A DNA stretch of 64,000 nucleotides from Methanohalophilus levihalophilus (GTDB taxonomy: Archaea > Halobacteriota > Methanosarcinia > Methanosarcinales > Methanosarcinaceae), in NCBI RefSeq assembly GCF_017874375.1, contig NZ_JAGGLK010000001.1, positions 598,150 to 662,149 of the forward strand, read 5' to 3'. A model generated the notes under the pieces. The model had not been told where the DNA came from. It saw only the letters and a list, made by a program, of their open reading frames with translations, and searched no databases. Shown here piece after piece: positions 37,165 through 43,938 of this stretch. Within the stretch, counting starts at the first letter, position 1. Each line of letters begins with the position of its first letter. The translations under genes were made by a program, and so were the position numbers.

Positions 37165-37806
37165 ATGAAAGTAGCAGGAATTGACGAGGCCGGAAAGGGG
37201 CCGGTTATCGGCCCGATGTGTATTGGAGGAGTTCTGACAGATGAAGAAAATCTCCATTCAATAAAGAATCTTGGAGTTGCGGATTCCAAAAAACTAAGCC
37301 CTAAACGAAGAGAAGATCTTTTTCTCAAAATTGAAAAATATGCATCAAAGACTTTTGTTCTCGAAATTAGTCCATCCCAAATAGATGAATTGCGGAAAAT
37401 AATGACCATGAATGAGATTACGGTGATGGGTTTTTCAAAGGTTCTTGAAAACTTACAACCTGATACTGCATACGTGGATGCCGCAGATGTTAAGGCAGAG
37501 CGTTTCGGGAAAAAACTTACCGAAAGTTATACGGTAAATGTGAGAAAGCCACTTACGGTTGTTTCCGAACACAAAGCAGATGATAAGTACCCCATTGTTT
37601 CTGCCGCTTCTATTGTTGCAAAAGTAACTCGCGACAGGCGTATTGAAGAGCTTAAGAAAAGTATTGGAAAAGATTTTGGAAGTGGGTATCCATCTGACAG
37701 GAAAACAAAAGATTTTCTTGATAACTGGGTTAAAGAAAATGGAAGCCTGCCCGATTTTGTCCGCCATTCCTGGAAGACTGCCGAGCAGTGCCTGGAAAAC
37801 AAATAA
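37165..37806 (+). CDS. rnhB: Ribonuclease HII
   Basis: 213 residues. GIDEAGKGPVIGPM carries the first catalytic Asp-Glu, DSKKLSPKRRE and AYVDAADVKAERF the next Asp, and VSAASIVAKVTRDRRIE the fourth. It removes RNA from RNA-DNA hybrids and single ribonucleotides. It starts 9 bp after the platform gene. Its TAA stop touches the stop of the displaced purQ end, so before integration rnhB and purQ were convergent neighbours. Confidence 0.94.
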   Translation: MKVAGIDEAGKGPVIGPMCIGGVLTDEENLHSIKNLGVADSKKLSPKRREDLFLKIEKYASKTFVLEISPSQIDELRKIMTMNEITVMGFSKVLENLQPDTAYVDAADVKAERFGKKLTESYTVNVRKPLTVVSEHKADDKYPIVSAASIVAKVTRDRRIEELKKSIGKDFGSGYPSDRKTKDFLDNWVKENGSLPDFVRHSWKTAEQCLENK

Positions 37807-37839
37807 TCACTTTATGTGTTCAACCATTGATTTGAACAT
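37807..37839 (-). pseudogene. Displaced original 3' end of purQ
   Basis: Read leftward this encodes MFKSMVEHIK then TGA, matching the C-terminus of purQ 8.7 kb away (MFKSMVEHC, stop). It is the chromosomal end of purQ cut off when the element integrated; the present purQ uses the copy brought by the element. Confidence 0.8.
37817..37839. repeat. attL: 23-bp integration site
   Basis: Identical to 46507-46529. Internally it has 7-bp inverted arms (TGTTCAA / TTGAACA) around an 8-bp spacer CCATTGAT, the usual core layout for a tyrosine recombinase: two monomer sites and an overlap region. Confidence 0.85.
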
Positions 37840-37855
37840 CCTTGGGCTGGTGCTT

Positions 37856-37916
37856 GGGCCTGCCGACGCACGAAACATGAATCGGCAGACCGATTAAAGT
37901 AAATTTTGGCAGGCCC
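37856..37916. repeat. Nested inverted repeats next to attL
   Basis: GGGCCTGCC at 37856-37864 can pair with GGCAGGCCC at 37908-37916, while CTGCCGA at 37860-37866 can pair with TCGGCAG at 37882-37888. The two stems share an arm and exclude each other. GACGCACGA also occurs twice (37865-37873, 37924-37932). These may be arm-type recombinase/excisionase sites or an RNA switch; TATA boxes at about 37963 and 37994 follow. Confidence 0.45.
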
Positions 37917-38071
37917 TCGCGTTGACGCACGATGCACCGGCAAAGATAGATTGTTTCCAGTTCTATATATAAGCTTCCGCTAATTTTCCAAAGTTATATA
38001 TATTGATAATTATATCGCTTTTTTTAGAGAGGTTTTGACGGACCTCTACTAGTTGAAGGAAAGTACGAAAC

Positions 38072-38359
38072 ATGACAGAAGAAAACAAACAAACGGATAG
38101 CGTAAGCTTTGTAACGGCACGTGAAAAGCTCCTGAAAGCAATTCTTGACAATAGTAGTGAGACTCTTCTTTCCATGATAAAGGAACACGGAAAGGACAGT
38201 CAAAAGTATGTAATGACTGATCATATTTTCCAGGTCATTAAAAAGGAATATGAGTTCCTGAGAGAGAAGAGGAAGCTCCGGGAATTCTGCCATGAAAATG
38301 GCCTGAGTCCTCTTGTCATCCTCGCACATGTTGAAGAACTGCAGGAGCTGAAGGTATGA
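38072..38359 (+). CDS. Element protein, 95 residues, unknown
   Basis: First gene of the element. It is helical and charged (AREKLLKAILDNSSETLLSM, then KKEYEFLREKRKLREFCHENG), ending in a helix (PLVILAHVEELQELKV). It could be a small regulator or excisionase-like protein, but no family is recognised. A 6-bp-arm hairpin (38028-38047) lies just upstream. It overlaps the next gene by 4 bp. Confidence 0.65.
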   Translation: MTEENKQTDSVSFVTAREKLLKAILDNSSETLLSMIKEHGKDSQKYVMTDHIFQVIKKEYEFLREKRKLREFCHENGLSPLVILAHVEELQELKV

Positions 38360-38511
38360 GCAAAGTACCTCCCACATTTCTTGAGTATATTGCAGAATGC
38401 GCTCAGGAATAGCTCGGTGCACTGGATTATGAAATCGTGAATGTACAGGAACAAGTCGACGCTGGTGACCGTGTCCTGAGTGTCGATCTCCGGATCCAGT
38501 TGGAGATGTGA
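38356..38511 (+). CDS. Element protein, 51 codons, with an internal TAG
   Basis: The ATG overlaps the previous stop (ATGA). The frame contains TAG at 38410-38412 (codon 19) and then continues to TGA at 38509-38511, two bases before the next ATG. Read through, it is MSKVPPTFLEYIAECAQE, the TAG residue, then LGALDYEIVNVQEQVDAG and a short tail. The second part has no start with a binding site. Continuous coupling with both neighbours argues for a single gene with UAG as sense. A decayed gene is the alternative. Confidence 0.65.
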
Positions 38512-38513
38512 GC

Positions 38514-38633
38514 ATGTGGATCGAATTCCTGCCGGAATATATGGAAGTGGAGGAGCTGCCCCCTCTCACCATAGATCAGGCACTTCTGAGAATTGCGGAA
38601 AAGGTGAACGAGGCCACGAGGGGATCCCTGTGA
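38514..38633 (+). CDS. Element protein, 39 residues, unknown
   Basis: ATG 38514, two bases after the preceding stop; its TGA overlaps the next ATG by one base. Acidic and helical (YMEVEELPPLTIDQALLRIAEKV). No family recognised; support comes from tight gene packing. Confidence 0.5.
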   Translation: MWIEFLPEYMEVEELPPLTIDQALLRIAEKVNEATRGSL

Positions 38634-38848
38634 TGAGGAAGTGGACTGACGAGGAAACGGATACTTTGAAAGAGCTATATCAAAGCTCTCCGCTCAAGGT
38701 TTCGGAAATCGGGGAACAACTTTCCAGGACAAAGTACAGCATCTACGGAAAGGCCAGATCCTTGCAGATTCGCAGGTCTTCAATGAGGTTAAGGCGCCGT
38801 ACGTACCAGAGCTCAAAGCTCACTGATTTTTCTGCAGGAGTGGAATAA
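38633..38848 (+). CDS. SANT/Myb-like or HTH DNA-binding protein
   Basis: 71 residues from ATG 38633. RKWTDEETDTLKELYQSSP, then VSEIGEQLSRTKYSIYGKA and SLQIRR, is the pattern of Myb/SANT-like or GcrA-like DNA-binding domains (Trp-rich first helix, recognition helix R-T-x-x-S-I). A basic tail follows. It overlaps the next gene start by one base. Likely a transcription regulator of the element. Confidence 0.65.
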   Translation: MRKWTDEETDTLKELYQSSPLKVSEIGEQLSRTKYSIYGKARSLQIRRSSMRLRRRTYQSSKLTDFSAGVE

Positions 38849-39060
38849 TGGCCCTGCAGCTTACCATGGAAGAAGCTGAGAGGTGGGCCGAGCTTCGGAA
38901 CTTCAGCGCAAGAAGTTCCAGGAAAACCTCTCCTAAAAGAAAGGCAAAAGCACTCAAACTATACCATGTTTTCAACGGTAAAAAAAGGCGAGTGTGTGAG
39001 GAAATGCACATGAGTGTCGTTACTCTCAACAACATCCTCAAGGAAGAGGGGATCCAGTGA
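38848..39060 (+). CDS. Small HTH protein
   Basis: 70 residues. A basic N-terminal half precedes KALKLYHVFNGKKRRVCEEMHMSVVTLNNILKEEG, resembling a helix-turn-helix of a terminase-small-subunit or resolvase type. It overlaps the next gene by 4 bp (GTGA-type), within the early operon. Confidence 0.55.
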   Translation: MALQLTMEEAERWAELRNFSARSSRKTSPKRKAKALKLYHVFNGKKRRVCEEMHMSVVTLNNILKEEGIQ

Positions 39061-39701
39061 CTGAGCTCAGAGCCTGCATTACTACTCCTACTACTGTGCA
39101 AACAAACAGGATCCGGGGATATTCCCTGGATATCCTTTCTGAATTACAGAACACCGTCTTAACCGGCCCCGAAATTGCAGGAAAAATAGATCGAGGATAT
39201 GCGTACACTAAAGTCTATCTTTATCGCTTGTACAATTATGGATGCATAGATCGGATCGAAAGATGGAGCTGGAAAATCACTCCGCTTGGCACTGAAATAC
39301 TCTCTACTAATACTAATACTAAACTTGGTAACAGAAGAGTAACAGAAAAGGAACAGAAGAGTAACAGAAGAGTAACAGAAGAGTCCAATAAATCTTACAC
39401 AACCGATTCCTCAAGACAACTCAATCTTTCCCTCTATACCTCCGATCCGGATGTCACAGAGCCAGAGAGAGTAGTAGTACTGGCACTGGCCAGTCACTAT
39501 GAGAAAACTGGCGAGAAATACCGGTACTTCAGAGACATGTATGACTTCTGCGAACAGATCGAGATCTCAGCCGTAGGTATCAATGAACTTCTTGCCAAGC
39601 TCAAGCAGGAAGGAGTGATCTACATTCGGCAGGAGAAAATGCTTGGAATGTGGAAAATAGGTTTAAAAGTTAACTTTGTAGAACGCTTAACAATGTGTTG
39701 A
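39057..39701 (+). CDS. Winged-helix protein containing iteron-like repeats; candidate replication initiator
   Basis: 214 residues, GTG-type start overlapping the previous stop. An N-terminal winged helix (LSELQNTVLTGPEIAGKIDRGYAYTKVYLYRL) and a C-terminal helix-turn-helix (EQIEISAVGINELLAKLKQEG) are joined by a polar linker (about residues 85-125) whose DNA consists of tandem 11-bp repeats. Initiators such as lambda O have this layout, with the origin inside the initiator gene. That role is inference; a plain transcription factor is possible. Confidence 0.55.
   Translation: MTELRACITTPTTVQTNRIRGYSLDILSELQNTVLTGPEIAGKIDRGYAYTKVYLYRLYNYGCIDRIERWSWKITPLGTEILSTNTNTKLGNRRVTEKEQKSNRRVTEESNKSYTTDSSRQLNLSLYTSDPDVTEPERVVVLALASHYEKTGEKYRYFRDMYDFCEQIEISAVGINELLAKLKQEGVIYIRQEKMLGMWKIGLKVNFVERLTMC
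39328..39382 (+). repeat. Five tandem ~11-bp repeats (iteron-like)
   Basis: Units of GTAACAGAAGA, two of them slightly altered, run head to tail. They encode a repeated NRRVTE peptide and are preceded by ACTAAT repeats at about 39306-39321. They may be origin iterons or simply linker expansion. Confidence 0.6.
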
Positions 39702-39719
39702 GGGGAACGGGGTTTTAAC

Positions 39720-40745
39720 ATGTATTTGTACTACGATGAATTCTTAGAAGAATGTGCAGCGAGGGATCTTGTTCCTCAAACCATCGCAACGTATCGAAGC
39801 AATGTAGGCCTTTTTCTCCTGCACTTAACGCAGAATGGAAAAGATCCTCTGGATATCCAGATGAGCGATTTGCGTTCATTCCTGGTATATCTCAAAAATA
39901 TGGATTATACCGTCGGGCGCCAGAGACGCAAGGGAGTTGCTCCGGCAACCCTCAAGGCCTATTTTACAGCGATATCCTCTTTCTATGACTTCCTTGTGTG
40001 GGAAAAATACATAGACTCAAACCCTGTGCCGATGTTCCGGAAAAGATACCTCAAGATCAAACTGCAGAGAGGAGGAGAAAATAGCAGGCAAGTTGTCAGC
40101 ATTCCCGTGATGATGGAACTCCTGGAACGTGCTCTTCTTGAGAAAGATATTGTAGCCTGGGCCTACATGTTCTTTTCAGCCAAAACAGGAATGCGTAAAG
40201 GAGAGCTCCTTGCAATGAATCTCGCAGATCTGGATCTTGAGAAAATGGAATTCATAGTTCCTGGAAAAGCCAAAAGGACAAACCGTCGGGGATTCCTGGA
40301 TGCTGAAACTGCCTATGTACTGCATCAATATCTGGAATGGAGAGAACCACGGGCAAGGGTTGACGATGCACTCTGGATATCTCCTGAAGGTTTCCGGATG
40401 AGCCGAAACGGACCTTATGACCTGGTCACTTATTACGCACAGCTTATTGGCATACATAATCCAGACGGGCCACTTATCCAGAAGTTCACTCCGCACTGTT
40501 TCAGGCATTTCTTTACAACTCACTTGAGACGTGCAGGCATGTCCCGCGAGTTCCGGATGGAGCTCCGGGGAGATGTCACCACAAAAGCCATGGATGACTA
40601 TGACGACATCGAAACCGAAGAGCTTAGGCAGGCATACCTGCAGTATATTCCAAAGCTCTTGAGAATCGATTCAAAGCAGAGCACATTGATACCATTTGCC
40701 CAGGAGGTGAGCTATGTCAATCCAGTTGGAGCTCTCGGAAGATGA
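39720..40745 (+). CDS. Tyrosine recombinase / integrase (XerD-like)
   Basis: 341 residues. An N-terminal SAM-like DNA-binding domain (about 1-100) is followed by the catalytic domain: Arg in GMRKGELLAMNLADLDLE, HxxR box PHCFRHFFTTHLR, and a probable nucleophile Tyr in KAMDDYDDIE. It presumably recombines the TGTTCAA-N8-TTGAACA core in the 3' end of purQ. Its 3' end overlaps a 51-residue gene by 32 bp. Confidence 0.9.
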   Translation: MYLYYDEFLEECAARDLVPQTIATYRSNVGLFLLHLTQNGKDPLDIQMSDLRSFLVYLKNMDYTVGRQRRKGVAPATLKAYFTAISSFYDFLVWEKYIDSNPVPMFRKRYLKIKLQRGGENSRQVVSIPVMMELLERALLEKDIVAWAYMFFSAKTGMRKGELLAMNLADLDLEKMEFIVPGKAKRTNRRGFLDAETAYVLHQYLEWREPRARVDDALWISPEGFRMSRNGPYDLVTYYAQLIGIHNPDGPLIQKFTPHCFRHFFTTHLRRAGMSREFRMELRGDVTTKAMDDYDDIETEELRQAYLQYIPKLLRIDSKQSTLIPFAQEVSYVNPVGALGR

Positions 40746-40869
40746 AGCCAGAAAATTGCATCTGATTCTGCTAGGTACAAGCTACGGTTTCTTACTTGCA
40801 AGACGTGACCATTATTTCCAATTTGTAAACAGAATTGCCAAACGTCTTGATCAGAAATTATCCCCCTGA
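40714..40869 (+). CDS. Element protein, 51 residues, unknown
   Basis: ATG 40714 follows CAGGAGGTGAG, one of the strongest ribosome binding sites in the element, inside the integrase gene in another frame. The product is basic and helical (EDEARKLHLILLGTSYGFLL, then FVNRIAKRLDQKLSP). It could be an excisionase or regulator; no family recognised. Confidence 0.6.
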   Translation: MSIQLELSEDEARKLHLILLGTSYGFLLARRDHYFQFVNRIAKRLDQKLSP

Positions 40870-40927
40870 CAGGATCCTATCAATCTGATAGTTTCTGATG
40901 AAAATTGATATAAAATTTTTTACCTTT

Positions 40928-40959
40928 GTGTTCCGACCTCAATCGGAACACCGTTTTTT
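40928..40959 (+). terminator. Hairpin with T-run after the integrase block
   Basis: GTGTTCCGA and TCGGAACAC form a 9-bp stem with a 6-base loop, followed by CCG and six T. It separates the early block from the next transcription unit. Confidence 0.7.
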
Positions 40960-40963
40960 ACAA

Positions 40964-40996
40964 TGTTATTTTTGGGGTTAATTATCGTTATTTTCG
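40964..40996. repeat. Element-specific promoter repeat, copy A
   Basis: Shares GTTATTTTTGGGGTTAA and TATCGTTATTTTCG with copies at 42057 and 45423. Each copy stands just upstream of a gene block in the element. Confidence 0.65.
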
Positions 40997-41034
40997 ATAT
41001 CTACAAAAGTACAAGTCATCAATTTGACTCTTGT

Positions 41035-41286
41035 ATGGTACTTGCACTAGACTTGCAGAAACAAATTCTTGACTTGTACCTGGATGGAAAGAAAGCATAC
41101 GCTATTTCCCAGGAACTTAAAATCAATTACAGGACTGCGAAAAAGTACACTGATCGCCTTGACCTTGTAATGGCCGAGATCAGGACAGCTGTTGTATGTT
41201 GTATTTTCGATGAAATCAGAAAAAACCCTGAAAATTTCGTTGATTATTACATGCAAGTGCAAGACATGCAGGAGGAAAATACATGA
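41035..41286 (+). CDS. HTH protein of the element
   Basis: 83 residues from ATG 41035; a longer start at 40963 would run through promoter repeat copy A. LQKQILDLYLDGKKAYAISQELKINYRTAKKYTDRLD is a helix-turn-helix of the resolvase/Hin type, and the C-terminal half is helical. It overlaps the next gene by 4 bp. Confidence 0.65.
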   Translation: MVLALDLQKQILDLYLDGKKAYAISQELKINYRTAKKYTDRLDLVMAEIRTAVVCCIFDEIRKNPENFVDYYMQVQDMQEENT

Positions 41287-41600
41287 AACAATTACCTGCC
41301 ACAACTGAACAGGTTGAAAGGCCCAATGCTTCCACTGCAATGGTAGAAGACATCAAGAATAATTTTGGCATTGATGTGGGGGAAATTGCCGGATCCATTG
41401 CCAGGGATTACGTGAAAGAGAACGTCTTTGGAAGGAAGAGCACCACGCCTGCAGGCCGGTCCAAGTTTGCAAAGGCCTTGTTTGGGATATCCGAGTTCTT
41501 CAGGTCTGTCTGGTGGGTTCCTGCAGCGGCCTATGCTGCCATGATGCTGGTTGTGATTGCTGTCAGGCTTCTGGCTAATATTGCAGGTGTTGAAGTATGA
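41283..41600 (+). CDS. Element membrane protein, 105 residues
   Basis: Polar N-terminal 75 residues (including a DVGEIAGSIARDYVKENVFG helix) precede one strong membrane segment (WWVPAAAYAAMMLVVIAVRL). Its stop overlaps the start of the first of three tiny membrane-peptide genes. Likely a virion-membrane or host-interaction protein; no family recognised. Confidence 0.6.
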   Translation: MKQLPATTEQVERPNASTAMVEDIKNNFGIDVGEIAGSIARDYVKENVFGRKSTTPAGRSKFAKALFGISEFFRSVWWVPAAAYAAMMLVVIAVRLLANIAGVEV

Positions 41601-41680
41601 CCTTCCATGAAGCAAAAGTATAGCTCTCCGTGATGACACTCTGTTTCCTGGGAGGAATTCTTGTGGGGTTGAGTCTATGA
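41597..41680 (+). CDS. Tiny membrane peptide gene with internal TAG (A)
   Basis: ATG overlaps the previous stop as ATGA. The frame is MTFHEAKV, TAG (41621-41623), then LSVMTLCFLGGILVGLSL and TGA, which again overlaps the next ATG as ATGA. Only readthrough of the TAG keeps the coupling and joins the polar start to the hydrophobic helix (27 residues). Confidence 0.55.
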
Positions 41681-41757
41681 ATCGAATGGGGCTAATGCTG
41701 ATTGTCGCATTTATTTGCGGAATGTAGACAGGGATAATGCTGGGAGTATGTCTATGA
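41677..41757 (+). CDS. Tiny membrane peptide gene with internal TAG (B)
   Basis: Starts on an ATGA overlap. MNRMGLMLIVAFICGM, TAG (41725-41727), TGIMLGVCL, then TGA overlapping the next ATG. Read through it is a 26-residue single hydrophobic helix of membrane-spanning length; stopping at TAG would leave 16 residues and break the overlap chain. Confidence 0.55.
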
Positions 41758-41837
41758 GCGATGATGAGGCGGATTTACTGTACTACTTCATTGTGGTGCT
41801 TGTTATCGTTTTGTTTTTGATTGGAGGGAAGCTATGA
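41754..41837 (+). CDS. Tiny membrane peptide gene (C)
   Basis: 27 residues: acidic MSDDEADLL followed by a hydrophobic helix (YYFIVVLVIVLFLIGG) and KL. ATGA overlaps on both sides. Third member of the tandem run of single-helix peptides, without a TAG. Possibly virion-membrane, holin-like or small regulatory peptides. Confidence 0.55.
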   Translation: MSDDEADLLYYFIVVLVIVLFLIGGKL

Positions 41838-42043
41838 AGAAAGAAAAAGTATGCCTGACAGAAACTCAGATGGAGCATATAATTGACGCTGCCAGGAATG
41901 AGCCGGGGGCATGTCCCAAGGCCAAGGATTTTGTCGAGAGCTTCAGGCCTACAAAAGAAAGCAATATTGTCCTGCAGGCAGTTGACAGGCATCTCGAAAA
42001 GAAAGCAAAAAAGCTAATCAGAGACTTCCAACGCTGGTTTTAA
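41834..42043 (+). CDS. Element protein, 69 residues, unknown
   Basis: Begins on an ATGA overlap with the tiny peptide gene and has GGAGGGAAG in front. Charged and helical (LTETQMEHIIDAARNEPG, then RHLEKKAKKLIRDFQRWF). Two cysteines. Last gene of this unit; a palindrome and promoter repeat copy B follow. Confidence 0.55.
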   Translation: MKKEKVCLTETQMEHIIDAARNEPGACPKAKDFVESFRPTKESNIVLQAVDRHLEKKAKKLIRDFQRWF

Positions 42044-42086
42044 TGTTGTTCAACATTGTTATTGGGGTTAAATATCATTATTTTTG
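42042..42086. promoter_or_regulatory. Palindrome plus promoter repeat, copy B
   Basis: AATGTTG-TT-CAACATT (42042-42057) is a perfect 7-2-7 inverted repeat directly followed by repeat copy B (GTTATTGGGGTTAAATATC and onward to 42086), 65 bp before the next gene. Together they look like the control region of the virion-type operon. Confidence 0.6.
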
Positions 42087-42151
42087 TTAAGTTTTTATTC
42101 TGATTTTCCCCTCTCGAAATTGAGACCTGGTAAAATCCAGGGAGGAATTTC

Positions 42152-42277
42152 ATGGCAAAAAAAGGCATGAATAAAGGATTACGCAAAGCGCAGTGCGTCC
42201 GGAAAAAGAAAGCACAGGGTAAATCCCTGGCGCAAGCCCGGAAGATCTGCAAGGTCAAGGGGGCCAAGAAAAGATGA
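42152..42277 (+). CDS. Very basic 41-residue protein
   Basis: ATG 42152 after GGGAGGAAT. About 40% Lys/Arg (MAKKGMNKGLRKAQ, then KAQGKSLAQARKI, ending KGAKKR), with two cysteines. A DNA-condensing virion protein is plausible, as in PM2-like and other small viruses, but this is inference. Overlaps the next gene as ATGA. Confidence 0.6.
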   Translation: MAKKGMNKGLRKAQCVRKKKAQGKSLAQARKICKVKGAKKR

Positions 42278-42396
42278 ATCAGAGTGAAATGGAAGTCAAG
42301 ATCCTTGCCTTAGAGGAAAGGGTTGCAGCACTCGAAGGAAAAGCAGACGAACCCGTCACAGTCGATGTAGACAAGATCCTCGAGGAGGGTAAGTAA
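42274..42396 (+). CDS. Short coiled-coil protein, 40 residues
   Basis: MNQSEMEVKILALEERVAAL shows a heptad pattern of a short coiled coil, followed by an acidic tail. ATGA overlap upstream, TAATG overlap downstream. Possibly an oligomerisation or scaffold peptide of the virion block. Confidence 0.55.
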   Translation: MNQSEMEVKILALEERVAALEGKADEPVTVDVDKILEEGK

Positions 42397-42785
42397 TGGC
42401 ACGCAGACCAATCGGAATAAGTGCAAAATGGCTGAAATACTTCCCACAGCTTGCCGCTGTCTATGCATTTTATGAGTATTATGCGGCTGTTGGAGTGGAA
42501 GGTATCAAGGCAGACCTGGAAGCTCTCACATTTGAAGGAATCAAAGCACAGGCACAGAATATTCTTTCAGGGCTTGCAGCATTCCTCATCGGTGATGTAA
42601 TCGCTTCAAGAGTGAAAGACAAGTACATCAAAACAATTGTAAGGACAATTGCCTACTACGTAGGTGCAAAGCAGATTGCAGGAGCACTTGACGCAGGATC
42701 TACCGTATCCCGTCAGGTAGAAGCAACAAAGCCGGCAGTAACACACGGAGGCCCGGCAATATCAAACGCTATCAGGGGGTACTAA
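42396..42785 (+). CDS. Membrane-associated virion-block protein, 129 residues
   Basis: Hydrophobic/amphipathic segments near residues 12-30 (YFPQLAAVYAFYEYYAAVG), 50-65 (LSGLAAFLIGDVIAS) and 77-95 lie in a basic protein, with a flexible C-terminus. It sits 4 bp before the 262-residue protein, as internal-membrane proteins often precede capsid genes in membrane-containing viruses. No family recognised. Confidence 0.6.
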   Translation: MARRPIGISAKWLKYFPQLAAVYAFYEYYAAVGVEGIKADLEALTFEGIKAQAQNILSGLAAFLIGDVIASRVKDKYIKTIVRTIAYYVGAKQIAGALDAGSTVSRQVEATKPAVTHGGPAISNAIRGY

Positions 42786-42789
42786 GTAA

Positions 42790-43578
42790 ATGGGATTCAC
42801 TACAATAGCATTCTACGAATCAAGAGCAGGCACAACCGCACTCAGCAATGTTGCAGGCCTTGAAGATACGCATGTTGCCGTAAATGGTGACAACATCACC
42901 GTACCGCCAAGATGGAACCAGCTCATAGCTGCATGGGGTGGAATGAGCAATGCAACAGATGTACTTGTAGCAGCTCGTCTTTCCTCACCATCCTTGCGTA
43001 AGACATCCCTGGTGGACCTTGCAAACCTTGAGGCAATCGCTGCAGGTGGAGCACTCCAGCCAAGCTCTCCAACTCCTATTGACATCTTCCTGCAGAGAGC
43101 TGTACAGCTCGTTTCAGGGGAATTCCTGAACTATCTGCAGGCATCAGATGGTACTACAGCTGCTAACCTCTGTACTGCTGTTGTGTTCCTGGGAGATGGA
43201 AATTATGGCAATCCGTATGCTGGGAGGCCTATCCAGACTGTCAGGGCTACTTCATCCACAACCCTTACAGCAAACAAATGGTCTGCATGCACACTGACAC
43301 TTGATCAGCAGCTGGAGTCCGGAAGTTATGCAATCGTGGGAATGAGAGCTCAGTCTGCAGGCGCAAAGGCTGCCAGGCTTATTATGCAGGAAACTCCTGC
43401 ACGTCCTGGCTGTATTGCCTATGACAGCAACGCTGACATTGAACACCCAATGTTCCGCAACGGAAACCTTGGTGTATGGGGTACTTTCGTGCACACTGCA
43501 ATCCCTCAGGTTGAATTCCTGAGTTTGTCTGCAGACACCAGCGAGACTGTATTCCTGGACATTGTGAAGATAGGCTAA
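42790..43578 (+). CDS. Putative major virion (capsid) protein, 262 residues
   Basis: No membrane segment or cofactor motif. The sequence is rich in Ser/Thr/Ala/Gly with alternating strand-like stretches (TLTANKWSACTLTLD, SYAIVGMRAQS, QVEFLSLSADTSETVFLDIV), typical of beta-sandwich capsid or spike proteins. At 262 residues it is close to the smallest double jelly-roll capsid proteins. It is the largest protein in the virion-type block and has an unusually regular, highly-expressed codon pattern. Capsid role is inference; structure prediction would decide it. Confidence 0.5.
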   Translation: MGFTTIAFYESRAGTTALSNVAGLEDTHVAVNGDNITVPPRWNQLIAAWGGMSNATDVLVAARLSSPSLRKTSLVDLANLEAIAAGGALQPSSPTPIDIFLQRAVQLVSGEFLNYLQASDGTTAANLCTAVVFLGDGNYGNPYAGRPIQTVRATSSTTLTANKWSACTLTLDQQLESGSYAIVGMRAQSAGAKAARLIMQETPARPGCIAYDSNADIEHPMFRNGNLGVWGTFVHTAIPQVEFLSLSADTSETVFLDIVKIG

Positions 43579-43611
43579 GCCTATCTTTTTTCCTTTTCCG
43601 GAGGCAAAGCC

Positions 43612-43938
43612 ATGGGGAAGAAACCAATCGTGTGGAGTCGTCCGGATTCCTCTGGGAAACGGACGGACATCACCTCTGAAAGGACAAATTTGTCCAGGAA
43701 ACAAAAGGAAGCACTGGCCAACGGCGGAAGTGTCAAAAGGAAACAGAAAACAGAGGACACTGCTCCTGTAACTTCCGGTCCAGCTTCAAGCTCCGGAAGC
43801 TCCGGCAAAGAGTATGTTTTCGAATTCTCAAGGCCTATCAGCTCACGGGCTGCAAAGTATGCAGGCAAGCTGGCGAAGCTCCTTGGAGGGAAACAGGCCT
43901 ACATTGAGGACCAGACAAAGCTAGTGGTGGTGATGTAA
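43612..43938 (+). CDS. Virion-block protein with linker and basic N-terminus, 108 residues
   Basis: A Lys/Arg- and Ser-rich N-terminal 65 residues, ending in a SSSGSSG linker, precede a small folded domain (YVFEFSRPISSRAAKYAGKLAKLLGG). TAA is directly followed by the next ATG. No family recognised. Confidence 0.55.
   Translation: MGKKPIVWSRPDSSGKRTDITSERTNLSRKQKEALANGGSVKRKQKTEDTAPVTSGPASSSGSSGKEYVFEFSRPISSRAAKYAGKLAKLLGGKQAYIEDQTKLVVVM

Noticed and set aside
37840-38071. Leftward small frame at the left end of the element
   Set aside because: It crosses the TATA boxes and inverted repeats and has no start signal; the region looks regulatory.
43612-43938. Walker A-like SSGKRT in the 108-residue protein as a packaging ATPase
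   Set aside because: GK is followed by Arg, no Walker B is present and the protein is too small.
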